Of a stretch of 64,000 nucleotides of DNA, positions 44,160 through 53,257 are shown one piece after another. A program made the position numbers and the translations under genes. Each line of letters opens with the position of its first letter. Position 1 is the first letter of the stretch. Under the pieces are notes generated by a model. It did not search any database. It saw only the letters and a list, made by a program, of their open reading frames with translations, and was not told the DNA's origin. Source of the stretch: Pseudozobellia sp. WGM2 (GTDB lineage: Bacteria > Bacteroidota > Bacteroidia > Flavobacteriales > Flavobacteriaceae); the NCBI RefSeq assembly GCF_017810075.1, contig NZ_JADNYK010000001.1:434001-498000 (forward strand), read 5' to 3'.

Positions 44160-44618
44160 TCAAATTCTTGGAACAAAAGGTCCAAGGCGTTGATTGTATT
44201 TTCGCTGAAAATAGATGAAATAATTATAAAGCTTATAATTAACATCGTAGCCATAGTCAATGCCCGAATCGTAATCGATTTGCCATTCATAAAGACTAGA
44301 TGAATATCTCAGCGGTTGTTGCACCCTTTGGTTGTAGTTGATTACAAATATTTGATTGCGATTTTCCAGAAACGATTGAGAATAATAGCCTTCTGGTTTC
44401 GCTATGCTCTGTAGCCATAAGTTAAAACCAGGTTCGATTATGATTATTTCATATTCGGTACTGTCGTTGGCAATTTTAACTGTATCTCCTAACTTTTGGT
44501 TAAAAGCTGTTTTTTCATCATCAGAAATGTTTACCGTAGACTTTGAGCTTGTACAGCTAGATGCGACCAAACAGAGAAGGAAAAATAACCCGCCAAGGTA
44601 TAAAATTATCTTTTTCAT
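44160..44618 (-). CDS. DUF6146-like lipoprotein
   Basis: A 152-residue lipoprotein with lipobox LVASSC (Cys22). The mature part contains YEIIIIEPGFNLWLQSIAKP, then EGYYSQSFLENRNQIFVINYNQR and, near the end, a Tyr-rich region with IYFQRKYNQRLGPFV. This arrangement matches an uncharacterised Flavobacteriia family (DUF6146). No enzyme motif is seen. It lies 28 bp upstream of the small membrane protein and probably shares its transcript. Confidence 0.75.
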   Translation of the reverse strand: MKKIILYLGGLFFLLCLVASSCTSSKSTVNISDDEKTAFNQKLGDTVKIANDSTEYEIIIIEPGFNLWLQSIAKPEGYYSQSFLENRNQIFVINYNQRVQQPLRYSSSLYEWQIDYDSGIDYGYDVNYKLYNYFIYFQRKYNQRLGPFVPRI

Positions 44619-44665
44619 AAACGTGATTTATATATTGGGTACAATTTCCATACCGTTTAAGATAC

Positions 44666-44696
44666 AAAAAAGCCGTTTGCAAATACAAACGGCTTT
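44666..44696 (-). terminator. Rho-independent terminator after the DUF937 gene
   Basis: An 11-bp perfect stem, aaagccgtttg with caaacggcttt, lies with a 6-nt loop just downstream of the DUF937 stop; read on the minus strand it ends in TTTTTTG. Confidence 0.72.
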
Positions 44697-44720
44697 CTGT
44701 TATCAAGCAAATTCTAAAGT

Positions 44721-45341
44721 TTATTTTCCGAATAGACCTCCTAGAAGGCCTCCGATTCCACCTTTCTTGCCTCCAAGGGCCATAGATGCGACATCGTCGA
44801 GAATACTTCCATCCCCATCAGAATCTAAGAAAGACTCAATTAATGATTGTTGTTGGTCTCCCCCCATTAATCCGCCTAAAAGGTCTCCGATACCGTTCGA
44901 ATCACTAACATTTTGTTGTTTGGTTTGTTTGCCCAGAAAGCCCATTAAAATTGGGGCCGCAACCTTTAAGATTGTGGCTACAGACCCGGCATCCATACCT
45001 GATTTGGCACTCAAGGCAGATTCTACCTGAGATTGTTTTCCTCCTAGAACATGGCCAAGAATTCCTGCGCCATCGTTCATTACAGATTCGTCCACGCCAC
45101 CGCCTAATAATCCGCCGAGGTTATCTAAAATGCCCCCATCGTGCTTACCGCTAAGAGCGCCCATCAAACCTTGGGCACCCTCTGGTGTAGATGCATTTTT
45201 TTTCATGGCCCCCATTAGTACGGGTAAAGCCATGCTCAATACACTACCTGTTTGATCGGTAGATTGACCTGATTGTTGGGCAGCGCCGCTAATTAATTGT
45301 TTGCCCATTGGGCTGCTTAGTAAGTCTAATAATCCAGACAT
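44721..45341 (-). CDS. DUF937-family protein
   Basis: A 206-residue Gly/Ser-rich protein with the DUF937 layout: MSGLLDLLSSPMGKQLISGA at the start, MALPVLMGAMKKNASTPEGA, repeated Gly-Leu-Leu-Gly-Gly blocks, ILGHVLGGKQSQVESALS, and LKVAAPILMGFLGKQTKQ in the second half. The C-terminal 60 residues include SDGDGSILDD, a Ca-binding-like loop, and close in a Gly-rich tail GGLLGGLFGK. Function is unknown; the family is cytoplasmic or membrane-peripheral. A strong terminator follows. Confidence 0.88.
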   Translation of the reverse strand: MSGLLDLLSSPMGKQLISGAAQQSGQSTDQTGSVLSMALPVLMGAMKKNASTPEGAQGLMGALSGKHDGGILDNLGGLLGGGVDESVMNDGAGILGHVLGGKQSQVESALSAKSGMDAGSVATILKVAAPILMGFLGKQTKQQNVSDSNGIGDLLGGLMGGDQQQSLIESFLDSDGDGSILDDVASMALGGKKGGIGGLLGGLFGK

Positions 45342-45484
45342 GTGTTTAGTGTTTTATAATTAATGTAGATGTTTTACAATGTACAAAAAAAGATTAGTGC
45401 AGGTGTGAATTAATACCTTAAAACTTGCTGTTCAAGGGCTTCTGTGCGTAATAAGAACAACGAAAACCTTAGAGACGAAGCGGC

Positions 45485-46435
45485 TTATTTCAGCAGAGCA
45501 ATAATTTGTTCCGCCAATTCAGTGCCAATTCGATTTTGTGCCTCATCGGTTGCTGCACCAATATGAGGCGTTAACGAAATATTCGGGTGCATCAAGATTT
45601 TGATTTCCGGGGTCGGTTCCGATTCGAAAACATCGAGCCCGGCAAAGTTGATTTTACCTTCCTCTAAGGCATCAATTAACGCCACTTCGTCGAGAACACC
45701 GCCACGTGCGGCATTTACGATACCAACACCATGTTTCATTAAGTCAAATTCCTTTTTTCCGATTACATATTCCTTTTGGGCCGGAACGTGCAAGGTTATA
45801 AAATCGGCTGAAGATATAACTTCGTCCTTAGCCTGTGATTTAAGCTGGAATGAAACGGACTGGCCATCAAAAAAATCAATAGCTATCTTGGCATCTTCTA
45901 AATACGGATCGTAAAATACAACCTTCATTCCTACGCCCAAGGCTATTTTAGCGGTTGCACGACCTATGCGGCCAAAGCCGATTACACCAAGGGTTTTACC
46001 TCTTAATTCGGAACCAGAGGCGTACGATTTTTTTAATTGCTTAAATTTGCTATCGCCTTCTAAAGGCATATTTCTGTTGGCATCGTAAAGAAAACGGACT
46101 CCACCATATAAGTGGGCGAAAACCAATTCTGCGACCGAACTTGAAGATGCGGCCGGTGTGTTAATTACATGCAACCCCTTTTGTTTTGCATATTCCACAT
46201 CAATATTGTCCATACCCACACCGCCACGGCCTATCAGTTTTAATGAGGGGCAGCTATCGATCAACTCTTTTCTTACCTTGGTGGCGCTTCGTACCAGTAG
46301 ACCATCAATATTATTCTCGTTGATAAAATTTTGTAACTGGTTTTGGGCAACGGTAGTGGTCAGAACTTCGAAACCTGATTTTTCCAAAGCGTCGATTCCC
46401 GACTGGGCTATACCGTCATTCGCTAATATTTTCAT
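45485..46435 (-). CDS. serA: D-3-phosphoglycerate dehydrogenase
   Basis: A 316-residue D-2-hydroxyacid dehydrogenase that oxidises 3-phosphoglycerate to 3-phosphohydroxypyruvate. It has the NAD-binding turn GVIGFGRIGRATAK, the catalytic Arg in VNAARGGVLDE, the Glu in FESEPTP and the His in LTPHIGAATDE. It lacks the C-terminal ACT regulatory domain of the long form, as usual in Bacteroidota. The gene lies 59 bp after serC on the same strand, so serCA encode two consecutive serine-synthesis steps. An intercistronic hairpin lies between them. Confidence 0.92.
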   Translation of the reverse strand: MKILANDGIAQSGIDALEKSGFEVLTTTVAQNQLQNFINENNIDGLLVRSATKVRKELIDSCPSLKLIGRGGVGMDNIDVEYAKQKGLHVINTPAASSSSVAELVFAHLYGGVRFLYDANRNMPLEGDSKFKQLKKSYASGSELRGKTLGVIGFGRIGRATAKIALGVGMKVVFYDPYLEDAKIAIDFFDGQSVSFQLKSQAKDEVISSADFITLHVPAQKEYVIGKKEFDLMKHGVGIVNAARGGVLDEVALIDALEEGKINFAGLDVFESEPTPEIKILMHPNISLTPHIGAATDEAQNRIGTELAEQIIALLK

Positions 46436-46458
46436 GCGACTGTGTTTAATTTAATAAA

Positions 46459-46479
46459 GAGGGGCGATTAACGCCCCTC
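46459..46479 (-). terminator. Hairpin between serC and serA
   Basis: gaggggcg pairs perfectly with cgcccctc across attaa; on the minus strand it is followed by TTTATTAA. It may partly terminate or stabilise the serC message before serA. Confidence 0.55.
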
Positions 46480-46494
46480 AAATTTTAAGACTTA

Positions 46495-47559
46495 CTATGC
46501 CGTTCGCTCTAACTCGCTCATTACATCAACTAGTATTCCTACGCTTTCTAGACTTAGGGCATTGTACATTGAAGCACGGTAACCGCCAACTGATCTGTGA
46601 CCGTTTATGCCGTTTATGCCGGCATCCTTAACCATAGACTCAAAAGTTTCTTTCAGTTTCTCATCGGTAAGGTTAAAAGTAGCGTTCATGTTAGAACGAT
46701 CTTCTTTTTTGGCAAAACCCTCGAATAAAGGGTTCAGGTCTACTTCAGAATATACCAATTGCGCCTTTTTATCATTGGTCTCTTCAATCGCTGAAATGCC
46801 ACCGAGATTCTTTAACCATTCTAAAGTCAACATAGAGGTGTAAACGGCGAACACCGGAGGGGTGTTGAACATGCTGTCTTTAGAAATATGAACTTGATAA
46901 TCGAGCATAGACGGTATCTGTCGGGTCACTTTGCCCAAAATGTCCTCTTTAATTACTACCAAGGTCGTTCCTGCTGGACCCATGTTTTTCTGAGCACCTG
47001 CATAAATCAAGTCGAATTGCGTAAAATCTAATTGTCTTGAGAAAATATCGGAACTCATGTCACAAACCAATGGAGCTTCGGTTTTAGGAAACTTTTTAAT
47101 TTGAGTACCGAAAATGGTATTGTTAGAGGTAAGGTGTAGATAATCTAAGCCATCAGGTATATTGTAGCCCTTTGGTATATAGTTGAAATTTTCATCTTTT
47201 GATGATCCGACTTCGATAACATCTCCGAACATCTTGGCTTCTTTTACCGCTTTGCTGCTCCAGGTACCCGTATTTAAATAACCCGCTTTGTTTTCTAAAA
47301 GGTTGTAAGCTGCCATCAAGAATTGCATGCTGGCGCCTCCTTGTAAGAACAGTGCCTTATACCCTTTGTTCTCTAGGCCAAGTAGTTCTAAAGCCAGGCT
47401 TCTTGCCTTTTCCATAACCTCAACAAAATCTTTGCTTCGGTGCGAAATTTCAATTAATGAAAGCCCTGAACCATTGAAATCCATTACAGCTTCAGAAGCT
47501 TTTAAAAATACTTCTTGAGGTAAAACACATGGGCCTGCACTGAAATTATGTTTTTTCAT
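46495..47559 (-). CDS. serC: Phosphoserine aminotransferase
   Basis: A 354-residue class V aminotransferase that makes O-phosphoserine from 3-phosphohydroxypyruvate and glutamate, and acts in pyridoxal phosphate synthesis. It begins MKKHNFSAGPCVLPQEVF, has the substrate loop ISHRSKDF, LFLQGGASMQF, and the PLP-binding Lys in YAGAQKNMGPAG. The C-terminal NGHRSVGGYRASMYNA is the family pattern with the substrate Arg. Length is normal. Confidence 0.95.
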   Translation of the reverse strand: MKKHNFSAGPCVLPQEVFLKASEAVMDFNGSGLSLIEISHRSKDFVEVMEKARSLALELLGLENKGYKALFLQGGASMQFLMAAYNLLENKAGYLNTGTWSSKAVKEAKMFGDVIEVGSSKDENFNYIPKGYNIPDGLDYLHLTSNNTIFGTQIKKFPKTEAPLVCDMSSDIFSRQLDFTQFDLIYAGAQKNMGPAGTTLVVIKEDILGKVTRQIPSMLDYQVHISKDSMFNTPPVFAVYTSMLTLEWLKNLGGISAIEETNDKKAQLVYSEVDLNPLFEGFAKKEDRSNMNATFNLTDEKLKETFESMVKDAGINGINGHRSVGGYRASMYNALSLESVGILVDVMSELERTA

Positions 47560-47605
47560 CGTTTTAATTTTATTGTTTTTATATAGGTCAGGGGTAATTT
47601 GCTAA

Positions 47606-47722
47606 CTAATAATCTTCACCACTGGCATCAAGCATGGTCGTTGCCCATTTCATAAGATGCTGTTCGTGATTTTTATTTAGGATGGTGTACCCAATAGCAC
47701 CATGAATTTGATAGGTTTGAAA
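47606..47722 (-). pseudogene. Possible gene remnant (38 open codons without a proper start)
   Basis: The 225-bp gap between serC and the LuxC-like gene contains an in-frame stretch of 38 sense codons followed by TAG on the minus strand. Its translation includes YQIHGAIGYTILNK, NHEQHLMKWATTML and DASGEDY, which reads like protein. An in-frame stop lies directly upstream and the only ATG gives 15 codons. It could be the 3' remnant of a decayed gene; I do not recognise the family. Confidence 0.3.
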
Positions 47723-47784
47723 TTAGGAGGTTAAAGGTCAGGAATTTCAAGGAATTATGAACTATTTGACTTTAGAAAAATCGG

Positions 47785-48825
47785 CTAGGTTTTTAACAGG
47801 AAATCAACAGTGTCGACACCATCGGCATAATCGCTAAGTGAAGGTTGTTGGGTTTGGCCAAAATTGATTTCATTTTTAATAATACCTTGTGAAACAATGC
47901 ATTGCAAATTTTCCTTATCTCGTTCGAGCCTGTTTTTAAGTTCAGATAGGGTTTCATAATACTCATAGAAAAGGGAAGCTATAGGGGAGGCGTAGCTTTC
48001 ATCTTCTTTCAGAATCAAGAATCCATTATCGAGAATTTTGAATTCTGACATTAAATACACCGCTTTGTTATAATCGTAGTTATTCGAATATTTGTTTTGA
48101 TTGATAATGTCACTGTATTTGAAAATCGACTTGAAGAAAATGTCAAAGTCATAGCCTTTCGGTACAAACATTTTCGAAACACTTCTACAGCCTAGACCAT
48201 AGTATCTGAAAATGTCTTCTCCAAGATTTTCCAATTGTATGGTGGTTTCTTGTCCGGTGAGTACGGCAACTGAATTTCTGTTTTTTCGTATAATATGAGG
48301 CCCCTTGCCAAAATAGTGCTCAAAATAACGAGAGGTGTTGTTGCTGCCCGTTGCGATCACAGCATCGAAATTTTCTAATTTTTCTTTCTCAAAAACTATT
48401 TTATCCTTAAGTAATGGTTCAATTGAAATTAGATATTCTTTTGTAAATGTGATAAGTACATTGTCATTTGAAGATAGTTTTACTAGCGCTGTATTGCCTG
48501 TTATCAGCACTGATAAAAAGTCATGAAAACCAACTAAGGGAATATTGCCCGCCAAAATTAAAGCAACAGTTTTTGGTCGATTTTGGTCTAAATCGTATGT
48601 ACTGAGCCACTCTGAGAGGTACTCTTTGGTAAGAAGTTCTCCCCAATTTTTGAGCGCATGTAGAACGTTTTCTTTAGTGAACCAGCCATTTTTGTGATTT
48701 GAAAGTGCAACGGCCCCATCTAATTTTTCAGACCATTCATTTTTCAATTGTTGAGAGCTGCAATATTCGCGTAAAAACTCACCAAGTTTAACGAAAGCAA
48801 TAAATGTTTTGTGATGGTCGTTCAT
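47785..48825 (-). CDS. LuxC-like acyl-CoA reductase
   Basis: A 346-residue protein when started at the ATG at 48825, which matches the family N-terminus (FVKLGEFLREY). A farther ATG at 48888 would overlap the ferredoxin promoter region. It shows the aldehyde-dehydrogenase-like fold of LuxC: LILAGNIPLVGFHDFL, LITGNTALVKLSSND, DAVIATGSNNTSRYFEHYFG, RKNRNSVAVLTGQE and the active-site Cys region YYGLGCRSVSKMFVPKG. LuxC reduces acyl groups to aldehydes with NADPH in luminous bacteria, but here no luciferase is present, as in most flavobacteria. It lies beside a ferredoxin and the serine genes. Confidence 0.87.
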   Translation of the reverse strand: MNDHHKTFIAFVKLGEFLREYCSSQQLKNEWSEKLDGAVALSNHKNGWFTKENVLHALKNWGELLTKEYLSEWLSTYDLDQNRPKTVALILAGNIPLVGFHDFLSVLITGNTALVKLSSNDNVLITFTKEYLISIEPLLKDKIVFEKEKLENFDAVIATGSNNTSRYFEHYFGKGPHIIRKNRNSVAVLTGQETTIQLENLGEDIFRYYGLGCRSVSKMFVPKGYDFDIFFKSIFKYSDIINQNKYSNNYDYNKAVYLMSEFKILDNGFLILKEDESYASPIASLFYEYYETLSELKNRLERDKENLQCIVSQGIIKNEINFGQTQQPSLSDYADGVDTVDFLLKT

Positions 48826-48829
48826 ATAT

Positions 48830-48860
48830 TTGTGATAATTAGGTATAGACTGTACCTTTG
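48830..48860 (+). promoter_or_regulatory. Flavobacterial-type promoter for the ferredoxin gene
   Basis: TTG at 48830-48832, then a 20-bp spacer, then TACCTTTG at 48853-48860, which fits the TTG-N17-23-TAnnTTTG consensus. It lies about 76 bp upstream of the ferredoxin ATG. It overlaps the 5' side of the LuxC-like gene, supporting the shorter start of that gene. Confidence 0.5.
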
Positions 48861-48936
48861 TATTTAAATCGATTGCAAAAGTAAGCATACTAACTTAAAA
48901 AGGTATGCCGAAGTTAACCAGTAGAATTAGAAAAGT

Positions 48937-49290
48937 ATGGCAATAGTTATAACTGATGAATGTATCAATTGCGGGGCTTGTGAGCCAGAATGCCCGAACA
49001 CCGCAATTTACGAAGGAGCAGATGAATGGCGCTATGCAGATGGCACCTCGTTAGAAGGTGATGTAGTGTTGCCTGATGGTAAAGCTGTAAATGCAGAAGA
49101 ACCACAGGAGCCGATTAGCGACGAAATCTATTATATATCACCCGATAAATGTACCGAATGTATGGGCTTTCATGAAGAACCACAATGTGCGGCGGTCTGC
49201 CCCGTAGATTGTTGTGTGCCTGATGAGGACCATGTAGAAAGTGAAGAGACATTGTTGAGCAAACAAGCTTTCATGCATCCCGGAGGATAA
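48937..49290 (+). CDS. 2[4Fe-4S] ferredoxin
   Basis: A 117-residue bacterial-type ferredoxin. The first cluster motif is [13 protein letters not shown] near the N-terminus; the second is [22 protein letters not shown], with the extended loop typical of the Chromatium/Azotobacter-like group, and the C-terminus is acidic. About 45 residues with an acidic, Pro-rich insertion lie between the motifs. It is divergent from the LuxC-like gene and may supply electrons to an unidentified enzyme. Confidence 0.93.
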   Translation: MAIVITDECINCGACEPECPNTAIYEGADEWRYADGTSLEGDVVLPDGKAVNAEEPQEPISDEIYYISPDKCTECMGFHEEPQCAAVCPVDCCVPDEDHVESEETLLSKQAFMHPGG

Positions 49291-49310
49291 AAAAACTAAT
49301 CTTTTAAATG

Positions 49311-49338
49311 AAAAAACCGGACAATTGTCCGGTTTTTT
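49311..49338. terminator. Bidirectional terminator (perfect 28-bp palindrome)
   Basis: The sequence aaaaaaccggacaatt continues as its exact reverse complement, so it ends in a T-run on both strands. It lies between the convergent ferredoxin and TonB-receptor genes and can stop both transcripts. Confidence 0.85.
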
Positions 49339-49359
49339 GTTTTTGTAAGTTTTGTTGAT

Positions 49360-52038
49360 TTAAAAAGTAAAACCTAAACGAGCGTAGTAATAGGCCCCTC
49401 CAAACCCCATTTGAACAGAATCCCAATAGCCACCGCCTTCAACCCAATCATCTTGTTGGTCAGGATATTCGTTAAATATGTTATTGGCCCCTATGTTTAA
49501 TTTAAGGTCTTCGCATAATTGATAGCCTAAGACAATATCGGTAACGATCTTCGGATTGTAACTATCGGTAGCTGCTGCTAACTTATTGGCAAAGCCACCA
49601 TAATCGGCATTGGGCTCGAACATTTGAAAATCTAGAAGTTGAATACTGCTGAACCTAGTAAAACCTAACCCGGCATCAAACTTATTTTTTGCATAATTAA
49701 GATTTAGGGTCAACTTACTCTCAGGTGCAGAAGCCAGCAAAAATGCAATGTCACGCTCTCCGAAAAATGTTTCAGCATCTAAGCTGCCATTGTTTACCTC
49801 TTTAATTTTCATGTTGTTCAAGTTTCCGGTGAATGTGGCCGAAAGGCTTCCGTCATCTATATTCTTTTTCCAAGCCAAAATAATGTCAAGACCGGTGGTT
49901 TCGGTATCCACTCCGTTGACAAAAAATTGTGCCGCTGAAACGCCCGGTATGGCATCCGTATCAAAATTTCCTGTTAACACTATTCTATCTTTTACACTAA
50001 TGTAGTATCCGTCAATAGTCGTGGTGAAATTTCCAAAAGTTCCGGTAAAACCCAGACCTGCATTTACCGCTTTCTCTTCATTAAGCTGGTCAATACCAAA
50101 AGAAGCCGTGACTGGGCTATTATTGGGGCTAAGTAACTGGTCGATTGCATCACCTCCAATAAAATTGGTAAATCTTAAGTTGTAATAAATTTGGGCTAAA
50201 GAAGGGGCTCTAAAACCTGTGCTTACAGAACCTCTTATATTAATGTTTTCAGAAGCCTTGAGTCTTGCGGCAAGTTTACCATTGATGGTTCCGCCGAAAT
50301 CACTATAGTTTTCAAAACGTGCGGCCGCACTTAATAAAAATGATTCGGATAGGTCGAACTCCCCATCTGCATACAATGAAAAATTAGATCGACTACGATC
50401 TACTTCATTCGATGGGCCATAGCCAGGGAAACCTTGTGACCCTCCGGGTCTGGGCACATCCTCACCATCTATATTAATGGTCGGTTGCGATTGTGTCGAA
50501 GGATCTGTAATCAACAGCCCGTTTTCATCAAAAGTGCCGTACGAACCTGCTTCCCCGGAAAAAATGATAAAGTTCTCTGTACGATATTCGGCACCGAAGG
50601 CCAAGTTCATGCCTTCAAGCACATCGTCGTAATACTTAGAAAAATCTAGATTGACCGTATTCTGACTCAAACTGTGCCCACCTGCATCAAAATCGGTAGG
50701 TGAGGCTTCTTCAAGAGAGGCGTTGAGCGTTCCTTTGATAAAATAGTGGAAGTTGTTTTTACCATAGGTATTACTCACATCTACTTTCCAGCCACTATCC
50801 AGCTCAGTGCGTATTCCGGCCGAAATTGAGTTATCGATGATGTTCGAAGTGATTCTCGGTGTAAATCCATTAGGGTAAATAGAAGAGACTACACGCTCGC
50901 CACCGTTTCTGGTAAAGGCATAAGCATCGGTATCTCGGTAGTTTCTACCTCCAAAAGCATAAATTTCGGTATTTTCAGATATGGGGTAAGAGGCATTGAC
51001 CATAAAATTAAAGCCTTCGATAGCCGCTTCGCCGAAACCTCTTCTAAAATCGAAACCTGGTCTGAGGGTTTTGTTTTTGTTGATGTATTCGGTTGTAAAG
51101 TTTACATAACCGGTCTCACCTAGACCGACACCGTAATTAACGGCTGCTTTCACCGATCCGCCGTCAAAGCTTTGGTCATCACCGATTTGGTTTCCGTCTC
51201 TGTCAGTATCTAATCGATTTCCATCGGTATTCGGCGTACCATCAGGAAAGTCACCTTGGGCATTTGTGCTATAAGCTCCGTAGCTTAATGTTCCAGTAAC
51301 TCCGTCGGTATTTCCTTTTAGAACGATATTAATTACCCCTGCAATGGCATCTGAGCCATATTGGGCCGCGGCACCATCGCGCAAGATTTCAATTCTTTTA
51401 ATGGCAGCTACGGGAATAGTATTTAAGTCGGTACCGGTATTACCTCGCCCTTTGGTTCCGAAAATATTGATGAGCGATGATTGGTGGCGTCTTTTACCAT
51501 TAATCAATACCAAGGTTTGATCAGGGCCGAGACCACGTAAAGTAGCCGGGGTTATATGGTCGGCACCATCAGAACCCGATTGTTTGTTGGCGTTGAAAGA
51601 GGGGGCGGCGTACTGCAACAGTTCGTTTACCTCTATTTTTCCACTTTGGGTCGTAACTTCTGCAATGTCGATAACGTCAACAGGTACCGCAGTATCAGTC
51701 GAAGTTCGTTTAGGGCTTCTCGAGCCTACCAGCATCACTTCATCTAACTGAACCCCTTCTGAAAGGGTTACGTTTATGGTGCTTTGACCATCAGTATTTA
51801 TTTCCTCTGTATTAAAACCAATATAGCTTAATACGAGTGTGGCCCCATCGGTAACTTCAATCGAGTAATTACCATCAAAATCGGTTACGGTACCGTTCCT
51901 GGTGCCCTTTTCGATAATATTCACTCCTGCTAATGGCTCTCCTGAGTCATCGCTAACTGTACCGCTAACAGTGTTTTGTGCATAGGTTAATGTGAAATTG
52001 GCCAAGAAGCTAAAGGCCAAGAGCAATGTCATTTTCAT
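49360..52038 (-). CDS. TonB-dependent receptor with carboxypeptidase-D-like domain
   Basis: An 892-residue outer-membrane receptor. Signal peptide MKMTLLLAFSFLANFTLTYAQ, then a CarboxypepD-like domain (about 22-110, GVNIIEKGTRNGTVTDFDG), a plug with RGLGPDQTLVLINGKRRHQ and GAAAQYGSDAIAGVINIVLKG, and a barrel ending in GFGGAYYYARLGFTF with the terminal Phe. It lacks an STN domain and has no SusD partner, so it is not a typical SusC. The plug form, with RRHQSSLINIFGTKGRGNTGTD, resembles receptors for iron chelates or other small ligands; the substrate is unknown. It is transcribed alone. Confidence 0.92.
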   Translation of the reverse strand: MKMTLLLAFSFLANFTLTYAQNTVSGTVSDDSGEPLAGVNIIEKGTRNGTVTDFDGNYSIEVTDGATLVLSYIGFNTEEINTDGQSTINVTLSEGVQLDEVMLVGSRSPKRTSTDTAVPVDVIDIAEVTTQSGKIEVNELLQYAAPSFNANKQSGSDGADHITPATLRGLGPDQTLVLINGKRRHQSSLINIFGTKGRGNTGTDLNTIPVAAIKRIEILRDGAAAQYGSDAIAGVINIVLKGNTDGVTGTLSYGAYSTNAQGDFPDGTPNTDGNRLDTDRDGNQIGDDQSFDGGSVKAAVNYGVGLGETGYVNFTTEYINKNKTLRPGFDFRRGFGEAAIEGFNFMVNASYPISENTEIYAFGGRNYRDTDAYAFTRNGGERVVSSIYPNGFTPRITSNIIDNSISAGIRTELDSGWKVDVSNTYGKNNFHYFIKGTLNASLEEASPTDFDAGGHSLSQNTVNLDFSKYYDDVLEGMNLAFGAEYRTENFIIFSGEAGSYGTFDENGLLITDPSTQSQPTINIDGEDVPRPGGSQGFPGYGPSNEVDRSRSNFSLYADGEFDLSESFLLSAAARFENYSDFGGTINGKLAARLKASENINIRGSVSTGFRAPSLAQIYYNLRFTNFIGGDAIDQLLSPNNSPVTASFGIDQLNEEKAVNAGLGFTGTFGNFTTTIDGYYISVKDRIVLTGNFDTDAIPGVSAAQFFVNGVDTETTGLDIILAWKKNIDDGSLSATFTGNLNNMKIKEVNNGSLDAETFFGERDIAFLLASAPESKLTLNLNYAKNKFDAGLGFTRFSSIQLLDFQMFEPNADYGGFANKLAAATDSYNPKIVTDIVLGYQLCEDLKLNIGANNIFNEYPDQQDDWVEGGGYWDSVQMGFGGAYYYARLGFTF

Positions 52039-52121
52039 AGTCTTTGAGTTTTAGGTTAATACCCTAAGGTAATATTATTCATGTTAAAAAAAGTATAGCG
52101 AATTTAAAAACTTATAAATAC

Positions 52122-52129
52122 TATCTTTG
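52122..52129 (+). promoter_or_regulatory. Candidate -7 promoter box for ychF
   Basis: TATCTTTG fits TAnnTTTG and lies 33 bp before the ychF ATG. I find no clear TTG element upstream at the right distance. Confidence 0.4.
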
Positions 52130-52162
52130 CGCCCAAATTGAAAAAGTCTCAAACACACCGTT

Positions 52163-53257
52163 ATGAAAGCAGGTATCGTAGGATTGCCCAATGTTGGAAA
52201 ATCAACTCTCTTTAATTGTCTCTCGAATGCAAAGGCGCAGAGCGCCAACTTTCCATTTTGTACTATAGAACCTAATATCGGAGTGGTCAATGTGCCCGAT
52301 CCGAGACTAGAGAAATTAGAGGAATTGGTCAATCCTGAAAAGGTGATACCGGCTACGGTCGAAATAGTCGATATTGCCGGGCTTGTAAAAGGAGCCAGTA
52401 AAGGTGAAGGCCTAGGAAATCAATTTTTGGGCAATATCAGGGAGACCGATGCCATTTTGCATGTTTTGCGTTGCTTTGACAATGAAAATATAGTTCATGT
52501 AGATGGAAGTGTAGACCCCATTCGAGATAAAGAAACAATCGATATGGAGTTGCAGCTGAAGGACTTGGAAACGGTCGAGAAGAAGCTTGATAAAGTAAAA
52601 AGGGCGGCAAAAACAGGAAATAAGGAAGCCCAAAAAGAGGAAGCTGTTTTGTTGGCCATTAAAAACGGACTTGAAGCAGGTAATTCGGTCAGGGCAATAT
52701 CGATTTCAAAAGACGACAGGGCTGAATATGTTAAGCCGTTACAGTTCATTACCGATAAGCCAGTGATGTATGTATGTAATGTTGACGAGGGCGCTGCCGT
52801 TTCCGGAAATGAATATGTTGAAAAAGTAAAGGCTGCGGTTGCTGATGAAAATGCAGAAGTTGTTGTGCTTGCTGTCGGTACCGAGGCCGATATTACAGAA
52901 TTGGAGACGTATGAAGAGCGTCAAATGTTTTTGGAAGACCTTGGTTTAGAAGAGCCTGGATCTGCCAAATTGATTCGCGGTGCTTATCGATTATTGAATT
53001 TAGATACCTATTTTACCGCTGGTGAAAAAGAAGTTCGTGCTTGGACGATTCCGGTAGGGGCAACCGCTCCTCAGGCGGCAGGGGTAATTCATACCGATTT
53101 TGAAAAGGGCTTTATTCGTGCAGAGGTCATCGCTTACGATGATTATACCAAATTAGGCAGTGAGGCCAAGGTGAAAGAAGCGGGTAAAATGCGCGTTGAG
53201 GGAAAGGAGTATATTGTAAAAGATGGTGATGTTATGCATTTTAGGTTTAATGTGTAA
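52163..53257 (+). CDS. ychF: Redox-regulated ATPase YchF (OLA1 homologue)
   Basis: A 364-residue Obg-family P-loop protein that binds ribosomes and prefers ATP. Motifs: GIVGLPNVGKSTLFN (G1), DIAGLVKGASKGEGLGNQFL (G3), the unusual CNVDEG region for G4, and the C-terminal TGS domain ending [19 protein letters not shown]. Length matches bacterial YchF. The last 102 bp are repeated exactly at 55511-55612, so this is the complete copy. Confidence 0.96.
   Translation: MKAGIVGLPNVGKSTLFNCLSNAKAQSANFPFCTIEPNIGVVNVPDPRLEKLEELVNPEKVIPATVEIVDIAGLVKGASKGEGLGNQFLGNIRETDAILHVLRCFDNENIVHVDGSVDPIRDKETIDMELQLKDLETVEKKLDKVKRAAKTGNKEAQKEEAVLLAIKNGLEAGNSVRAISISKDDRAEYVKPLQFITDKPVMYVCNVDEGAAVSGNEYVEKVKAAVADENAEVVVLAVGTEADITELETYEERQMFLEDLGLEEPGSAKLIRGAYRLLNLDTYFTAGEKEVRAWTIPVGATAPQAAGVIHTDFEKGFIRAEVIAYDDYTKLGSEAKVKEAGKMRVEGKEYIVKDGDVMHFRFNV
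53156..53257. repeat. Direct repeat copy A (ychF 3' end)
   Basis: A 102-bp segment beginning ggcagtgaggcc and ending at the ychF stop codon. Base-for-base comparison with 55511-55612 shows identity throughout. It covers the last 33 codons of ychF and its TAA; flanks differ from those of copy B. Confidence 0.95.

Noticed and set aside
44404-45030. Plus-strand 208-codon open frame
   Set aside because: It spans the DUF6146-like gene start, a terminator hairpin and the DUF937 gene on the opposite strand, and its Pro/Arg-rich translation mirrors Gly-rich DUF937 codons.
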